64,000 nucleotides of DNA, from contig NC_022576.1 in the NCBI RefSeq assembly GCF_000477435.1, forward strand, positions 2,728,001 to 2,792,000, read 5' to 3'. Shown in pieces: positions 54,977 to 64,000 of the stretch. The notes beneath the pieces are model-generated. The model made no database searches, was not told the origin of the DNA, and saw nothing but the letters and a program-made list of their open reading frames with translations. The first letter of the stretch is position 1, and each line of letters starts with the position of its first letter. This stretch comes from Candidatus Symbiobacter mobilis CR. Its GTDB lineage: Bacteria > Pseudomonadota > Gammaproteobacteria > Burkholderiales > Burkholderiaceae_C. A program made the translations under genes and the position numbers.

Positions 54977-56784
54977 TCGTCCACGCGCAAGATGGCCAGG
55001 AACGCCTCCTGGGGAACTTCGATCGAGCCGATTTGTTTCATCCGTTTCTTGCCTTCCTTTTGTTTTTCGAGGAGCTTGCGCTTGCGGGTGATGTCCCCGC
55101 CGTAGCACTTGGCGATGACGTTCTTGCGCAGTGCTTTGACTGTCTCCCGCGCGATGACTTGGGCGCCGATGGCGGCCTGGATGGCAACGTCGTACATCTG
55201 GCGGGAAATCGCTTCGCGCATTTTGGAGACCACTGCGCGCCCGCGTTGCTGGGCTTGGGAACGGTGGACGATGATCGACAGGGCATCGACTTTGTCGCCG
55301 TTGAGGAGGATGTCCACCTTGACGACATCTGCACGCCGGTATTCGAGGAATTCGTAGTCCATCGAGGCATACCCCCGGGAGACGCTCTTGAGCCGGTCGA
55401 AGAAGTCCATCACGATTTCCGCCAACGGCAATTCGTAGGTCAGCAGAACCTGGCGGCCGTGGTAGCTCATGTTTTTTTGGATGCCGCGCTTCTGGTTGGC
55501 CAGCGTCATCACTGGGCCTACGTATTCCTGCGGCATGTATAGGCGCACGGTGACGATGGGTTCGCGAATTTCATCGAGACGGCCCAATTCAGGCATCTTC
55601 GAGGGGTTTTCGACCATGCGCACGGTCTTGTCGGCCTGCACGACTTCGTAGACCACGCTGGGCGCGGTCGTGATGAGTTCCTGATGGAATTCGCGCTCCA
55701 GGCGCTCCTGCACGATCTCCATGTGCAGCAGTCCTAGGAACCCGCAGCGAAAGCCAAAGCCCAGCGCTTGAGAGACCTCAGGCTCGAAGCGCAGCGAGGA
55801 ATCGTTGAGCTGGAGTTTTTCGAGGCTGTCGCGCAGGTTGTCGTATTGGTTGGCTTCCGTGGGGTATAGACCGGCAAAGACCTGGGGCTGGATTTCTTTG
55901 AAGCCGGGCAGGGGCTCGGTGGCGGCAAGGCTTTGCCCTCCGGGGCCTGTACGCACGACGGTGATCGTGTCGCCGACCTTGGCTGCGCATAGTTCGCGGA
56001 TTCCGGCGGTGACGTAGCCCACTTCTCCGGCTCCCAGCGCATCCCGGGGGATATCGGCGGGGGTGAAGACGCCGAGGGCATCGATGTGGTAAGTCGATCC
56101 CGTGGCCATCATGCGGATGCGGTCTCCCCGCGCCATTCGACCGTCCACGACGCGAACGAGCATGACGACGCCGACGTAGGTATCGAACCAACTGTCGATG
56201 ATCATCGCGCGCAGCGAACCATCGGGGTTGCCCTTGGGTGGGGGAATGCGATGGACGACGGCTTCCAGGATGTCATCGATGCCCATGCCGGACTTGGCAG
56301 AACAGGGGATGGCTTCCGAGGCGTCGATCCCGATCACATCCTCGATTTCTTCCCGCGCACGGTCGAAATCTGCGTTGGGCAGATCCATCTTGTTGAGGAC
56401 GGGAACGACCTCGACGCCGAGGTCGAGCGCGGTGTAGCAATTGGCCACGGTCTGCGCTTCGACGCCTTGGCTTGCATCGACGACGAGCAATGCACCTTCG
56501 CAGGCGGACAGCGAGCGGCTGACTTCGTAGCAGAAATCGACATGGCCGGGGGTGTCGATCAGGTTGAGCAGGTACGTTTGGCCGTCGCAGGCAAGGTATT
56601 GCAACGCGGCAGTCTGCGCCTTGATCGTGATGCCGCGCTCTTTCTCGATGTCCATCGAGTCGAGCACCTGGTCTTGCATCTCCCGTCGTTGCAATCCACC
56701 GCAACGCTCGATCAGGCGGTCGGCCAGGGTGGATTTGCCATGGTCGATATGCGCAATGATGGAGAAATTGCGGATGAGAGTCAT
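54973..56784 (-). CDS. lepA: Elongation factor 4 (LepA)
   Basis: A 603-residue translational GTPase. G1 is [10 protein letters not shown]3 is DTPGHVDF and G4 is NKMD. The EF4-specific C-terminal domain contains [20 protein letters not shown] sequence and ends in [21 protein letters not shown], shown by its parts. The length is standard. ATG 56784 is the family start; the 88-codon upstream extension crosses the mucD terminator. It precedes lepB with a 4-bp overlap. Confidence 0.97.
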   Translation of the reverse strand: MTLIRNFSIIAHIDHGKSTLADRLIERCGGLQRREMQDQVLDSMDIEKERGITIKAQTAALQYLACDGQTYLLNLIDTPGHVDFCYEVSRSLSACEGALLVVDASQGVEAQTVANCYTALDLGVEVVPVLNKMDLPNADFDRAREEIEDVIGIDASEAIPCSAKSGMGIDDILEAVVHRIPPPKGNPDGSLRAMIIDSWFDTYVGVVMLVRVVDGRMARGDRIRMMATGSTYHIDALGVFTPADIPRDALGAGEVGYVTAGIRELCAAKVGDTITVVRTGPGGQSLAATEPLPGFKEIQPQVFAGLYPTEANQYDNLRDSLEKLQLNDSSLRFEPEVSQALGFGFRCGFLGLLHMEIVQERLEREFHQELITTAPSVVYEVVQADKTVRMVENPSKMPELGRLDEIREPIVTVRLYMPQEYVGPVMTLANQKRGIQKNMSYHGRQVLLTYELPLAEIVMDFFDRLKSVSRGYASMDYEFLEYRRADVVKVDILLNGDKVDALSIIVHRSQAQQRGRAVVSKMREAISRQMYDVAIQAAIGAQVIARETVKALRKNVIAKCYGGDITRKRKLLEKQKEGKKRMKQIGSIEVPQEAFLAILRVDE

Positions 56785-56848
56785 CGAAAGCAGCGGGGGT
56801 GGCACAAAAAAGGGGGCGGTGTCGCAGATCCAGCGAGACCGTGCCCCC

Positions 56849-56880
56849 AAAAAAAGCGCCACAGCGCAGGGGCTGTGGCG
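56849..56880 (-). terminator. Intrinsic terminator after mucD
   Basis: On the minus strand CGCCACAGC-CCCTGC-GCTGTGGCG forms a perfect 9-bp stem with a 6-base loop, followed by C and seven T. It lies 46 bp downstream of the mucD stop and 64 bp before the lepA start, so most mucD transcripts should end here and lepA needs its own promoter or read-through. Confidence 0.88.
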
Positions 56881-56926
56881 GGCGTGGCGGGATTGTACGG
56901 GGCACCCCACAAGGGGCAACGGGGCT

Positions 56927-58375
56927 TCACCGCGCCGGGCGGATGACCGTGTATTGCGCCCAATTGCCGCGCCGGAAGAAGACGGGCAGGGGGCGGGATG
57001 CCTGCGCTTTGACCATCGCAGCATCGAATTCGCGCACGTTCGACACACTGGTGTTGTTGATCGCGAGGATCACGTCGCCCTCACGCAGCCCGGCCTGGGC
57101 AGCAGCGTCCGTGGCTGCATCGATCATGACACCGCCTTTAATGCGCAGTTCTTGCTTTTGCGCATCGGTCAATTCACTCACTTCCAGCCCCCATTTTTCG
57201 GCAGCGTTCGATCCTTTGGAAGAACGCGGGCGGTCGGAGGGGCGTGACGATCCCTTGTCCGATTCGGCTTCGGCGATGGTCACACGCAGATCCCGCGTCG
57301 TGCCACGGCGAAAGACCGTCACGGTACTGCGCGTTCCCGGTTTGGTGCCGCCAACCAGCCGTGGCAGGTCGCTGGCCTTGTCCACCGGCTTGCCATCGAA
57401 TCGCAGGATGATGTCCCCGGCTTCGACCCCTGCCTTGTCTGCGGGGGAGTCTTCTTCGACCGAACGAACCAGCGCGCCCTGGGGCTTGCCCAGCCCGGCG
57501 GATTCGGCCACGTCCTTGCTAACCTGGTCGATCTGCACGCCCATGCGCCCTCTCGATACCCGGCCATGTTGGCGCAATTGGTCGCTGACGCGCATGGCTT
57601 CGTCGATCGGGATCGAGAAAGAAATGCCCATCGAGCCGCCGGATCGCGAATAGATCTGGCTGTTGATGCCGACGACTTCCCCGCGCATGTTGATCAACGG
57701 GCCGCCGGAATTGCCTGGGTTGATCGCGACGTCCGTCTGGATGAAGGGCAAGTAATCGCCGGTGTCGCGCTGTTTGGCGCTAACGATCCCGGCGGTGACG
57801 GTGTTGTCCAGCCCAAACGGTGAGCCGATGGCCATGACCCATTCGCCGACCTTGAGCCGCCCTACGTCCCCGATGCGGACGGCAGGCAAGCCGCTGGCGT
57901 CGATCTTGACGACAGCCACGTCGGTGCGTTTGTCAGCGCCGACAACGCGAGCTTTGAATTCGCGCTTGTCCGGCAGCGTGACGTAGACCTCGTCGGCGTC
58001 GTCGATGACATGCGCGTTGGTCATGATGACACCATCGGCGCTGATGATGAACCCCGACCCCACTCCGCGAGGCTGTTCCTCATCCTGCCGACGTTGCGGG
58101 CCTTGCCGGGGCGAAGGGCGCGGCAGCGCTGGAACGGGTAGGCCGAAGTGGCGGAAGAACTCGAACATGTCTTGGTCGTACTCCGGGCCTAAAGGCGAGG
58201 AACGGCTGATCTTGGCCATCGTGCGGATATTGACGACGCTGGGGCCGACCTGTTCGACAAGCTCGGTGAAGTCGGGAAGTGTGCGAACCTGCGCCAGCGC
58301 CGGGAAGGCAGCACACAGGCTCCACAGCAGCGCGGCAAGCCATACCAGGGAAGCAGTGTGGGAATGGGTTTTCAT
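56927..58375 (-). CDS. mucD: DegP/MucD-type periplasmic serine protease
   Basis: A 482-residue HtrA-family protease/chaperone. A signal peptide ends near FPALAQV. The catalytic triad is H122 (TNAHVI), D152 (TDVAVVK) and S223 (GNSGGP). Two PDZ domains follow, at about 270-370 and 400-475, separated by a charged linker. The lepA-proximal position is typical of mucD in beta- and gammaproteobacteria. It degrades misfolded envelope proteins and often feeds the sigma-E response, but no anti-sigma gene is in the window. ATG 58375 begins the signal peptide. Confidence 0.93.
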   Translation of the reverse strand: MKTHSHTASLVWLAALLWSLCAAFPALAQVRTLPDFTELVEQVGPSVVNIRTMAKISRSSPLGPEYDQDMFEFFRHFGLPVPALPRPSPRQGPQRRQDEEQPRGVGSGFIISADGVIMTNAHVIDDADEVYVTLPDKREFKARVVGADKRTDVAVVKIDASGLPAVRIGDVGRLKVGEWVMAIGSPFGLDNTVTAGIVSAKQRDTGDYLPFIQTDVAINPGNSGGPLINMRGEVVGINSQIYSRSGGSMGISFSIPIDEAMRVSDQLRQHGRVSRGRMGVQIDQVSKDVAESAGLGKPQGALVRSVEEDSPADKAGVEAGDIILRFDGKPVDKASDLPRLVGGTKPGTRSTVTVFRRGTTRDLRVTIAEAESDKGSSRPSDRPRSSKGSNAAEKWGLEVSELTDAQKQELRIKGGVMIDAATDAAAQAGLREGDVILAINNTSVSNVREFDAAMVKAQASRPLPVFFRRGNWAQYTVIRPAR

Positions 58376-58449
58376 GACAACGATCCTTGCGAGAGGAAGG
58401 GGACGAGAGTGGTTCCAGACGATCCAAAGTGGATGCACTGGGTCGAACT

Positions 58450-58556
58450 TTCAACCCAGATAGTCCCTGAAGGTTTGCAGGGCAAAAATGGCCGCCAATG
58501 CGCCGCCTGTTTGCAAACAGCACCGCAAGTGCGCCTCATGGACTATCTGGGTTCAA
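58450..58556. repeat. Inverted-repeat element of about 105 bp between mucD and proB
   Basis: AACCCAGATAGTCC at 58453-58466 is inverted as GGACTATCTGGGTT at 58540-58553, extended by a few matching bases on each side. Inside lies a perfect palindrome CTGTTTGCAAACAG. The right end supplies the proB stop codon. A half copy is at 21880-21897. Confidence 0.6.
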
Positions 58557-59728
58557 GGTGTGCAGGCTGTGTTGCAGTTTGTCGGTGCGGCTTGCAGCAC
58601 CATGTTGTCGCGATGCACCATCTCCGGCTCGGCGCAGTAGCCGAGGGTGGCTTCGATGGCTGATGAAGGTTTGCGGGCGATGAGCCGGGCTTCTGCGCTG
58701 GAGTAGTTGCTCAATCCGCGTGCCACCTCAGCGCCGGTTTGGTCTTGAATCGCGATCACATCGCCTCGGGAGAAGCGTCCATGTACCGATGTCATGCCAA
58801 TGGGCAGCAGGCTGGATCCATCGTGGAGCAGCTTGCGAACAGCGCCTGCATCGACCGTGACCGCGCCGCGAAGTTGCAGGTGGTCGGCAATCCATTGCTT
58901 GCGTGCTTGTTGTTTGGGGGTGGTTGCGTGCAGGAATGTGCCCATCGCTTCCCCATCGCACAGCCGAATGAGCACGTTGTGCTCGCGTCCACAGGCGATG
59001 ACGGTCGAAGCCCCGGAGCCTGCAGCGCGCCGGGCAGCGAGCACCTTGGTGATCATCCCCCCGCGCGCAAGGTGCGATCCCGCTCCACCTGCCATGGTCT
59101 CCAGGGCAGGGTCCCCGGCGCGGGCAGTACGCACCAGCGTGGCGGAAGCGTCTTTGCGCGGGTCTGCGGAGTACAGGCCTTGCTGATCGGTCAGGATGAC
59201 GAGCGCGTCGGCTTCGACGAGGTTGGCGACCAGGGCGCCGAGTGTGTCGTTGTCGCCGAACTTGATTTCGTCGTTGACGACCGTGTCGTTCTCGTTGATG
59301 ATGGGAACGACGCCGAGGTCGAGCAGCGTCAGCAGCGTGGAACGGGCGTTGAGGTAGCGCTCCCGGTTGGCGAGATCGGCATGAGTCAGCAGCACTTGCG
59401 CGCTGGTCAGATTGTGTTCGCGCAGGCAGGTCTCGTACATCTGCACCAGCCCCATCTGGCCTACGGCTGCCGCAGCCTGCAACCCATGCACTTCACGCGG
59501 GCGATGGGACCAGCCCAGGCGGCGCATCCCTTCCGCCACCGCCCCGCTGGACACCATGATGACCCGACGATCCGAGCGCACCAGCGCGGCGATTTGCGCG
59601 CACCAATGGCCAATGGCTGTGGCATCCAGCCCGCGCCCTTCGTCCGTGACGAGGCTGGAGCCGACCTTGACGACGAGCCGTTTGGCTTCGCGCAGCGTAG
59701 GGCCTGGGGTTGCGTCGTGTTCGGACAT
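58553..59728 (-). CDS. proB: Glutamate 5-kinase
   Basis: A 391-residue amino-acid kinase with a C-terminal PUA domain. The ATP side reads [10 protein letters not shown], the substrate segment [17 protein letters not shown] is visible, and [15 protein letters not shown] marks the second half. The PUA domain starts near residue 295. It makes gamma-glutamyl phosphate in proline synthesis. The last residues (TNCNTACTP) run into the inverted repeat, which supplies the stop codon, so the native C-terminus may be altered. In relatives obgE usually precedes proB; here sucD does. Confidence 0.95.
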   Translation of the reverse strand: MSEHDATPGPTLREAKRLVVKVGSSLVTDEGRGLDATAIGHWCAQIAALVRSDRRVIMVSSGAVAEGMRRLGWSHRPREVHGLQAAAAVGQMGLVQMYETCLREHNLTSAQVLLTHADLANRERYLNARSTLLTLLDLGVVPIINENDTVVNDEIKFGDNDTLGALVANLVEADALVILTDQQGLYSADPRKDASATLVRTARAGDPALETMAGGAGSHLARGGMITKVLAARRAAGSGASTVIACGREHNVLIRLCDGEAMGTFLHATTPKQQARKQWIADHLQLRGAVTVDAGAVRKLLHDGSSLLPIGMTSVHGRFSRGDVIAIQDQTGAEVARGLSNYSSAEARLIARKPSSAIEATLGYCAEPEMVHRDNMVLQAAPTNCNTACTP

Positions 59729-59742
59729 GCGTGCTCCCCACT

Positions 59743-60636
59743 CTAGAGCAGGGAACGCACGAGCCTGCCCATGTCGGAAGGATTCCGGGTTACATGGAAC
59801 CCGCATTCCTCCATCACCGCGAGCTTGGCTTCCGCAGTGTCCGCACCGCCGGAAATCAGCGCGCCGGCATGACCCATGCGCTTGCCGGCCGGGGCCGTGA
59901 CGCCGGCAATAAAGCCGACGATGGGCTTGCGCATGTGCTCTCGGCACCAGCGCGCGGCGTCGACTTCATCTTGGCCGCCAATTTCGCCGATCACGACGAC
60001 GGCATCGGTATCGGGGTCGTCGTTGAATGCGCGCAAGACATCGATGTGCTTCAGCCCGTTGATCGGGTCGCCGCCGATGCCGACGGCGCTGGATTGCCCC
60101 AGCCCGACTTCGGTGAGTTGCGCGACGGCCTCGTAGGTGAGCGTTCCCGAGCGGCTGACCACGCCCACGCGGCCACGGCGGTGGATGTGGCCGGGCATGA
60201 TGCCAATCTTGATCTCGTCGGGCGTGATCAGGCCGGGGCAGTTCGGGCCGAGTAGCAAGGTTTTCTTGCCGCCGCGCGCTTCCTTGGCGCGCATCTTGTG
60301 GCGCACTTCGAGCATGTCACGAACGGGGATGCCTTCGGTAATGCAGACGACCAAATCCAAATCGGCATCGACGGCTTCCCAAATGGCTGCGGCAGCGCCT
60401 GCCGGGGGAACGTAGATCACCGAGACCGTCGCGCCGCTGCTGGCTGCGGCCTCGCGCACGGTGGCGTGGATGGGGATGCCGAAGATCGATTCCCCGGCTT
60501 TTTTGGGGTTGACGCCGGCGACGAAGCACTGCTGGCCGTTGGCGTAGGCCTGGCATTTTTCCGTGTGGAACTGGCCGGTTTTGCCGGTAATGCCCTGGGT
60601 GATGACCCGGGTGTTGCGGTCGATGTAGATAGACAT
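59743..60636 (-). CDS. sucD: Succinyl-CoA synthetase alpha subunit
   Basis: A 297-residue TCA-cycle subunit that carries the phosphohistidine. The CoA-binding Rossmann start [11 protein letters not shown], the segment [15 protein letters not shown] and the catalytic His in [12 protein letters not shown] are present. The start ATG 60636 lies 2 bp after the sucC stop; the 285-codon longer frame is a sucC shadow. sucC and sucD are clearly one operon. Confidence 0.97.
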   Translation of the reverse strand: MSIYIDRNTRVITQGITGKTGQFHTEKCQAYANGQQCFVAGVNPKKAGESIFGIPIHATVREAAASSGATVSVIYVPPAGAAAAIWEAVDADLDLVVCITEGIPVRDMLEVRHKMRAKEARGGKKTLLLGPNCPGLITPDEIKIGIMPGHIHRRGRVGVVSRSGTLTYEAVAQLTEVGLGQSSAVGIGGDPINGLKHIDVLRAFNDDPDTDAVVVIGEIGGQDEVDAARWCREHMRKPIVGFIAGVTAPAGKRMGHAGALISGGADTAEAKLAVMEECGFHVTRNPSDMGRLVRSLL

Positions 60637-60638
60637 GA

Positions 60639-61811
60639 TCAGACGGGTTGGTGCTGCACTGCGGCCACGACCCGCTGGGCGGCTTCGGCCATCGTGTCGG
60701 CGCTGAGGATGGGAAGGCCGCTGTCTGCAAGGAGTTGTTTGCCTAACTCCTCGTGCGTGCCTTTCATGCGAACCACCAGGGGGACGGAAAGCTGTACCGC
60801 TTTGCACGCGGCGATGATCCCGGTGGCGATGGTGTCGCATTTCATGATGCCGCCAAAAATATTGACCAGAATGGCCTTGACCCGGGGGTTCTGGAGCATG
60901 ATCTTGAAGCCTTCCGTGACCTTCTCCGGCGTGGCGCCACCGCCGACGTCGAGAAAATTGGCCGGTTCGGCGCCGAAAAGCTGAATCGTGTCCATCGTGG
61001 CCATCGCCAGCCCTGCGCCATTGACCAGGCAGCCGATATTGCCCCCTAGGCTGACGTAGGACAGGTCGAATTTGCTGGCCTGTACCTCGGCGGGGTCTTC
61101 TTCGTCGAGGTCCCGGTACGCGGCGATGTCGGGGTGGCGGAAGAGGGCGTTGTCGTCGAAGTCCAGCTTGGCGTCCAGCGCGATGAGTTCCCCATCGCCC
61201 CGCAGCACCAAGGGGTTGATTTCGACGAGCGAGGCGTCGGTCTGCGCATAGGCCTGGTAGATAGATTGCAGCACCTCGACGGCGCGTGGGTTGGCTTGTT
61301 GCGCGATGCCCATTCCTTGCAGCAACCGCTGTGCCTGGTCGGGCGTCAGTCCGGCGTCGAAGTCGATGGTTTCGGAAACGATGCGTTCGGGGTTCGTCCG
61401 CGCTACTTCTTCGATGTCCATGCCCCCGGAGCCGGAAGCCACCATCGTGACGCATTGGTGGGCGCGGTCGGTCAGGACGGAGAGATAGCACTCTTGGCGG
61501 ATGTCTGCGCCTTCTTCGATAAGCAGGCGGCGCACTTTTTGCCCTTGGGGGCCTGTCTGATGGGTGACGAGCTGCATTCCCAAAATCGCCGTGGCGTGCT
61601 GGCGCACTTCCTCAATCGATCGAGCCAGCTTCACCCCGCCGCCTTTGCCGCGCCCACCGGCGTGGATCTGCGCCTTGACGACCCACACAGGCCCTCCAAG
61701 CTGCTGCGCGGCTTCGACGGCCTCTTGCACAGTGAAGGCCGGCAGGCCCCGGGGTACGGGAACGCCGAAGCGGGAGAGCACCGCTTTGCCCTGGTATTCG
61801 TGGATCTTCAT
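60639..61811 (-). CDS. sucC: Succinyl-CoA synthetase beta subunit
   Basis: A 390-residue ATP-grasp subunit. It begins [19 protein letters not shown] as expected and shows [21 protein letters not shown] at about 205 and GGATPEKV near residue 295. With SucD it makes ATP or GTP from succinyl-CoA. Start and length are standard. The upstream region (61812-62053) contains an inverted REP pair and probably the promoter of this operon. Confidence 0.97.
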   Translation of the reverse strand: MKIHEYQGKAVLSRFGVPVPRGLPAFTVQEAVEAAQQLGGPVWVVKAQIHAGGRGKGGGVKLARSIEEVRQHATAILGMQLVTHQTGPQGQKVRRLLIEEGADIRQECYLSVLTDRAHQCVTMVASGSGGMDIEEVARTNPERIVSETIDFDAGLTPDQAQRLLQGMGIAQQANPRAVEVLQSIYQAYAQTDASLVEINPLVLRGDGELIALDAKLDFDDNALFRHPDIAAYRDLDEEDPAEVQASKFDLSYVSLGGNIGCLVNGAGLAMATMDTIQLFGAEPANFLDVGGGATPEKVTEGFKIMLQNPRVKAILVNIFGGIMKCDTIATGIIAACKAVQLSVPLVVRMKGTHEELGKQLLADSGLPILSADTMAEAAQRVVAAVQHQPV

Positions 61812-61918
61812 GGAGCGACTCGATGGCGGGGTGTCGGGAGCCCGGCATTATCGAGTTCGCCGAACAGGGGATTGCACAATCAGCGCCCGATGTGCCATGT
61901 TCGTTGCCCCAGGAAGCG

Positions 61919-62014
61919 CTGCATCGCGACTTCCTCCGTCGCTCCCCCACAACCCTCGTCCACGGCGCCGCGCATCCACCACGTTGTGGGAGCGATGGAA
62001 GTTGCGATGCAGCG
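61919..62014. repeat. Inverted pair of REP-like hairpins, copies 6 and 7
   Basis: Copy 6 (minus, 61919-61950) and copy 7 (plus, 61985-62014) both carry GGGAGCGA(C/T)GG...GCGATGCAGC and point away from each other across 34 bp. This is the same arrangement as at 39776-39880. They lie between sucC and the toxin-antitoxin pair. Confidence 0.65.
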
Positions 62015-62053
62015 TTTATATAGTGCATACGTCAACAATACAGATAAAAATTT

Positions 62054-62284
62054 ATGAAAATTTCTGAACGAATCACTATTGACCCAAAGATATGCCACGG
62101 CAAGCCGTGCATTCGTGCGCTGCGTTATCCTGTGGAAACAGTATTGGAATGGCTTGCCAGCGGAATGGATATCCAACAAATATTGACTGATTACCCAGAT
62201 TTGGAACAGGCTGATATTTTGGCTTGCCTGGACTTTGCTGCACGCATCACGCAAGTGCATCGCTTAGAGTATTTGCAGGCATGA
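62054..62284 (+). CDS. DUF433 antitoxin-like protein
   Basis: A 76-residue protein of the DUF433 family. It begins MKISERITIDPKICHGKPCI and has the helix-turn-helix-like body VLEWLASGMDIQQILTDYPD, LACLDFAARI. DUF433 proteins are antitoxins paired with DUF5615 PIN-like toxins. The stop overlaps the toxin start by 4 bp (ATGA). It probably autoregulates its operon. Composition appears AT-richer than the surrounding genes. Confidence 0.85.
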   Translation: MKISERITIDPKICHGKPCIRALRYPVETVLEWLASGMDIQQILTDYPDLEQADILACLDFAARITQVHRLEYLQA

Positions 62285-62634
62285 AATTTCTGATCGATGC
62301 GCAATTGCCACGGCGTTTTTGTGACTGGCTTGCGCTGGCTGGCCACGATGCTCTCCACACGCTGGATTTGCCCATGGGCAATAGAACGACCGATGCAGAA
62401 ATCATCGAATTTGCTGATGGACAAGACAGGATAGTGGTAACCAAAGATGACGATTTCGTTCAATCGCATCTTGTACATGGTCAGCCCCGGCGTTTGTTAT
62501 TGGTTGCTACTGGCAATATTTCTAATCGAGAGTTGGAAATATTGATGAATAAAAACCTTTTGAATATAACGACTGCATTGGATACCAGTCATTACGTCGA
62601 GGTAGGGCGTGAGAAATTGGTGTGCCATGGATGA
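62281..62634 (+). CDS. DUF5615 PIN-like toxin
   Basis: A 117-residue protein. The N-terminus MKFLIDAQLPRRFCDWL, with D6, and the later VVTKDDDF belong to the DUF5615 group, a compact PIN-like fold that acts or is predicted to act as an RNase. The acidic residues D6, E57-like and D76-D78 fit a metal site. The ATGA overlap with the DUF433 gene supports a toxin-antitoxin pair. No gene is seen in the next 110 bp. Confidence 0.82.
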   Translation: MKFLIDAQLPRRFCDWLALAGHDALHTLDLPMGNRTTDAEIIEFADGQDRIVVTKDDDFVQSHLVHGQPRRLLLVATGNISNRELEILMNKNLLNITTALDTSHYVEVGREKLVCHG

Positions 62635-62693
62635 AGATCAGGCTTGGCTTCCTGGAGTCCGCCTGGCTACATCCGTGCTAGTTCTGCTGGTGT

Positions 62694-62724
62694 CGATCGC
62701 GACTTCCGTCGCTCCCACATCACG
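62694..62724 (-). repeat. REP-like hairpin, copy 8
   Basis: GATCGCGACTTCCGTCGCTC on the plus strand is the reverse complement of the REP-like core. It lies 20 bp before MITE copy C, in the gap after the toxin gene. Confidence 0.6.
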
Positions 62725-62744
62725 GTGCAGGCTGTTTGGGTTCA

Positions 62745-62887
62745 GAACCTATTCCAGTAGGGGCTGCGCCATCGCATTGCACGCGGCGGCGGTGCTCGGA
62801 ATCCTCATGTACCGTCAGTACATTCCGGTTCCTGCGCTCCGGCGCCACGCACACTGCTTCGGCTCGCCTGCCTACTGAAATTGGTTC
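62745..62887 (-). mobile_element. 143-bp MITE-like element, copy C
   Basis: The third copy is inverted relative to A and B. TCA is duplicated at 62742-62744 and 62888-62890. The reverse complement keeps ATGTACTGACGGTACAT at the centre, with one mismatch to the palindrome. The duplicated TCA also forms the TGA stop of the following minus-strand gene. Confidence 0.85.
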
Positions 62888-63130
62888 TCAATGCAGGCCG
62901 AAGCTGGGGCGTAACTGCGCCGCGCTGTGTCGTAACGCGGGAATCTCGGAAGCTTCGGCCTGGTGCAGCCAATAGTCTGCGTAGGCGGTATCGCTGTGCA
63001 GGCGGTTGGTATCGACCCACCAGCCGTGCCCTGCCATCAGCCATTTGAAGTCCACCTCGCGCAGCAATGCAGCGCATTCGTGCGTCGTGTGGAACGTTTC
63101 GGAACCCTGGGTGGCGGCAGTGGTGTTCAT
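62888..63130 (-). CDS. Small conserved hypothetical protein
   Basis: An 80-residue soluble protein. Residues 24-50 (LREVDFKWLMAGHGWWVD and following) are Trp-rich and resemble a small conserved hypothetical family I associate with Burkholderiales; no function is known. The longer frame up to 63277 is rejected because it crosses the predicted control region of the ribonucleotide reductase. The stop codon coincides with the target-site duplication of MITE copy C, so the C-terminus may have been cut or extended by the insertion. Confidence 0.6.
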   Translation of the reverse strand: MNTTAATQGSETFHTTHECAALLREVDFKWLMAGHGWWVDTNRLHSDTAYADYWLHQAEASEIPALRHSAAQLRPSFGLH

Positions 63131-63328
63131 GGCATGGCTCCAGGTGAAGAGGGGAGAAATTTGTCGCGATGTAGTCACTGTGTGCGTCCCCAAAAATTCC
63201 TTGATGGGGAAAAGCGGGCGAGAAACCGGCCTATTCCAGGTACTGGGATGGTGGGGATGCGCCGTGGTTCGCAGCACGCCGCTCCTACGAATACTCGGTG
63301 TTTTGCGCTATGGCGAAAGTAGCTCACT

Positions 63329-63375
63329 ACACTACCCGTGTTCACAAAGCGCCTGTCATTCACTACATCTAGTGT
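63329..63375 (+). promoter_or_regulatory. Probable paired NrdR boxes
   Basis: TCACTACATCTAGTGT at 63360-63375 matches the NrdR consensus acaCwAtATaTwGtGt at 13 of 16 positions. A weaker box (left half ACACTA) begins at 63329, exactly 31 bp upstream, the spacing of known NrdR pairs. A possible -10 (TACACT, 63328-63333) overlaps the first box. It should repress the ribonucleotide reductase gene when dATP/ATP levels are high. Confidence 0.62.
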
Positions 63376-63400
63376 TTTGCTGGGCGATGGTTCCTCGCAA

Positions 63401-63441
63401 GGGGGCTTTGCAGATCAACGCATTGCCCCCTGTTTTTTTTT
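63401..63441 (+). terminator. Intrinsic terminator or attenuator in the nrdJ leader
   Basis: GGGGGC (63401-63406) pairs with GCCCCC (63425-63430); one more A-T pair extends it to 7 bp, with an 18-base loop and a run of nine T from 63433. It lies 51 bp before the ATG, downstream of the NrdR boxes, so transcripts from that promoter must pass it. Alternatively it ends read-through from the toxin-antitoxin pair. Confidence 0.6.
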
Positions 63442-63491
63442 GTGCTTTCTGCGTTTTTCGCCCTAACTTCTGCGCACTGCCGCGTACTGCC

Positions 63492-64000
63492 ATGACCCAC
63501 GAACGCTCTGCCCTGTACCTTGACCCCCAGCCCATTAGCGCGGAAGTCCTGCTAGAAAAGTACGCCAAGGGCGATGAGCGCTGCACTGACGATGTGAGCA
63601 AGCGCGTAGCCCACGCCCTGGCGCAGGCCGAAAAGCCCGAAGAACGCTCTGTGTGGGAAGAGCGCTTTTTGTCTGTGTTACAGCAGGGCTTTTTGCCTGC
63701 GGGACGGATTCAGTCCGCAGCAGGAACCCAGCTTTCCGCCACGCTGATCAACTGCTTCGTGCAGCCTGTGGGGGATTCGATCGCGCACGTCGAAGACGGG
63801 CATCCCGGCATCTATACCGCGTTGACTGAAGCGGCGGAGACGATGCGTCGCGGCGGCGGGGTGGGGTACGACTTCTCGCGAATCCGCCCACGCGGCGGGT
63901 GGGTGGGCAGCACCCAGAGCAGCGCTTCCGGCCCGGTGAGCTATATGCGCGTGTTCGACCGGTCTTGCGAGACGGTCGAATCCGCCGGGGCGCGGCGCGG
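63492..64000 (+). CDS. nrdJ: Adenosylcobalamin-dependent (class II) ribonucleotide reductase, N-terminal part
   Basis: The first 169 codons are present, and the gene is cut by the right edge. The sequence ILLE-like start (ISAEVLLEKYAKGDE), RFLSVLQQGFLPAGRIQSA, the active-site cysteine in LINCFVQPVGDSI, and AAETMRRGGGVGYDFSRIRPRGG match class II NrdJ of proteobacteria. It reduces ribonucleotides with 5'-deoxyadenosylcobalamin and works with or without oxygen. ATG 63492 fits the family N-terminus. The NrdR boxes and a leader hairpin precede it. Cobalt supply by the CbiM in this window would fit, but is an inference. Confidence 0.93.
   Translation, partial: MTHERSALYLDPQPISAEVLLEKYAKGDERCTDDVSKRVAHALAQAEKPEERSVWEERFLSVLQQGFLPAGRIQSAAGTQLSATLINCFVQPVGDSIAHVEDGHPGIYTALTEAAETMRRGGGVGYDFSRIRPRGGWVGSTQSSASGPVSYMRVFDRSCETVESAGARR

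Noticed and set aside
63131..63491. Possible cobalamin riboswitch before the B12-dependent reductase
   Set aside because: No B12-box; the leader is better explained by NrdR boxes and one hairpin.
1..64000. tRNA, rRNA and CRISPR arrays
   Set aside because: I looked for T-loop-like GGTTCGA-type motifs with matching stems and for regularly spaced repeats and found none; a covariance-model search would settle it.

Overview
The window reads as a high-GC chromosome segment (GC judged by eye, not computed) from a betaproteobacterium, order Burkholderiales, probably Comamonadaceae or a close relative. The reasons are the block mucD-lepA-lepB-DUF4845-rnc-era-recO-pdxJ-acpS, the Burkholderiales-type small proteins DUF3567 and DUF2934, a bamE-dapB operon and the style of the housekeeping proteins. 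No rRNA, tRNA or CRISPR array was seen, so I name no species.

Layout. 1-1155: a DUF58 protein (cut by the left edge) and a MoxR ATPase on the minus strand. 1290-5721: SemiSWEET sugar transporter, nagZ, an Rpn-type nuclease and parE. 5722-11324: a 143-bp mobile repeat, two unrecognised exported proteins and an AAA-ATPase/PD-(D/E)XK protein. 11347-18218 (minus): a three-gene restriction-modification cluster made of a large beta-class DNA methyltransferase, an SF2 helicase and a separate PD-DxK nuclease; a MESH1-type HD hydrolase lies beyond it. 19247-25095 (minus): a MacA-type adaptor, ABC ATPase, MacB-type permease and a large lipoprotein. 25283-30024: YciO-type protein, argB, a small conserved protein and bamE-dapB-exbB-exbD. 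30425-38203: a CHASE/PAS hybrid kinase, a GspE/PulE ATPase, DUF3567 and CbiM. 38389-44815: rsmE, rfbC, dnaE, DUF2934 and pdxH. 44868-49454: rppH, proS, a lytic transglycosylase and a FadL-type porin. 49879-61811 (all minus): sucC, sucD, proB, mucD, lepA, lepB, DUF4845, rnc, era, recO, pdxJ and acpS. 62054-64000: a DUF433/PIN-like toxin-antitoxin pair, a small conserved protein and the start of a B12-dependent ribonucleotide reductase behind a probable NrdR operator.

Most of the window is housekeeping: translation and its quality control, the cell envelope, NAD(P)/PLP/amino-acid metabolism and replication. The accessory material is the restriction cluster, the two nuclease-like families, the exported pair, the lipoprotein and the TA pair.

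Several repeat families are interspersed: (i) a 143-bp MITE-like element in three copies, each flanked by a 3-bp direct duplication; (ii) a REP-like hairpin GCGAC-GGAA-GTCGC, single or in inverted pairs; (iii) a repeat of about 65 bp that supplies the last residues of both ExbB and PdxJ; (iv) an inverted repeat of about 105 bp at the proB stop codon, with a half copy at the end of the MacB-type permease gene. The strongest candidates for something new are the split restriction system and the MITE family, followed by the exported pair.
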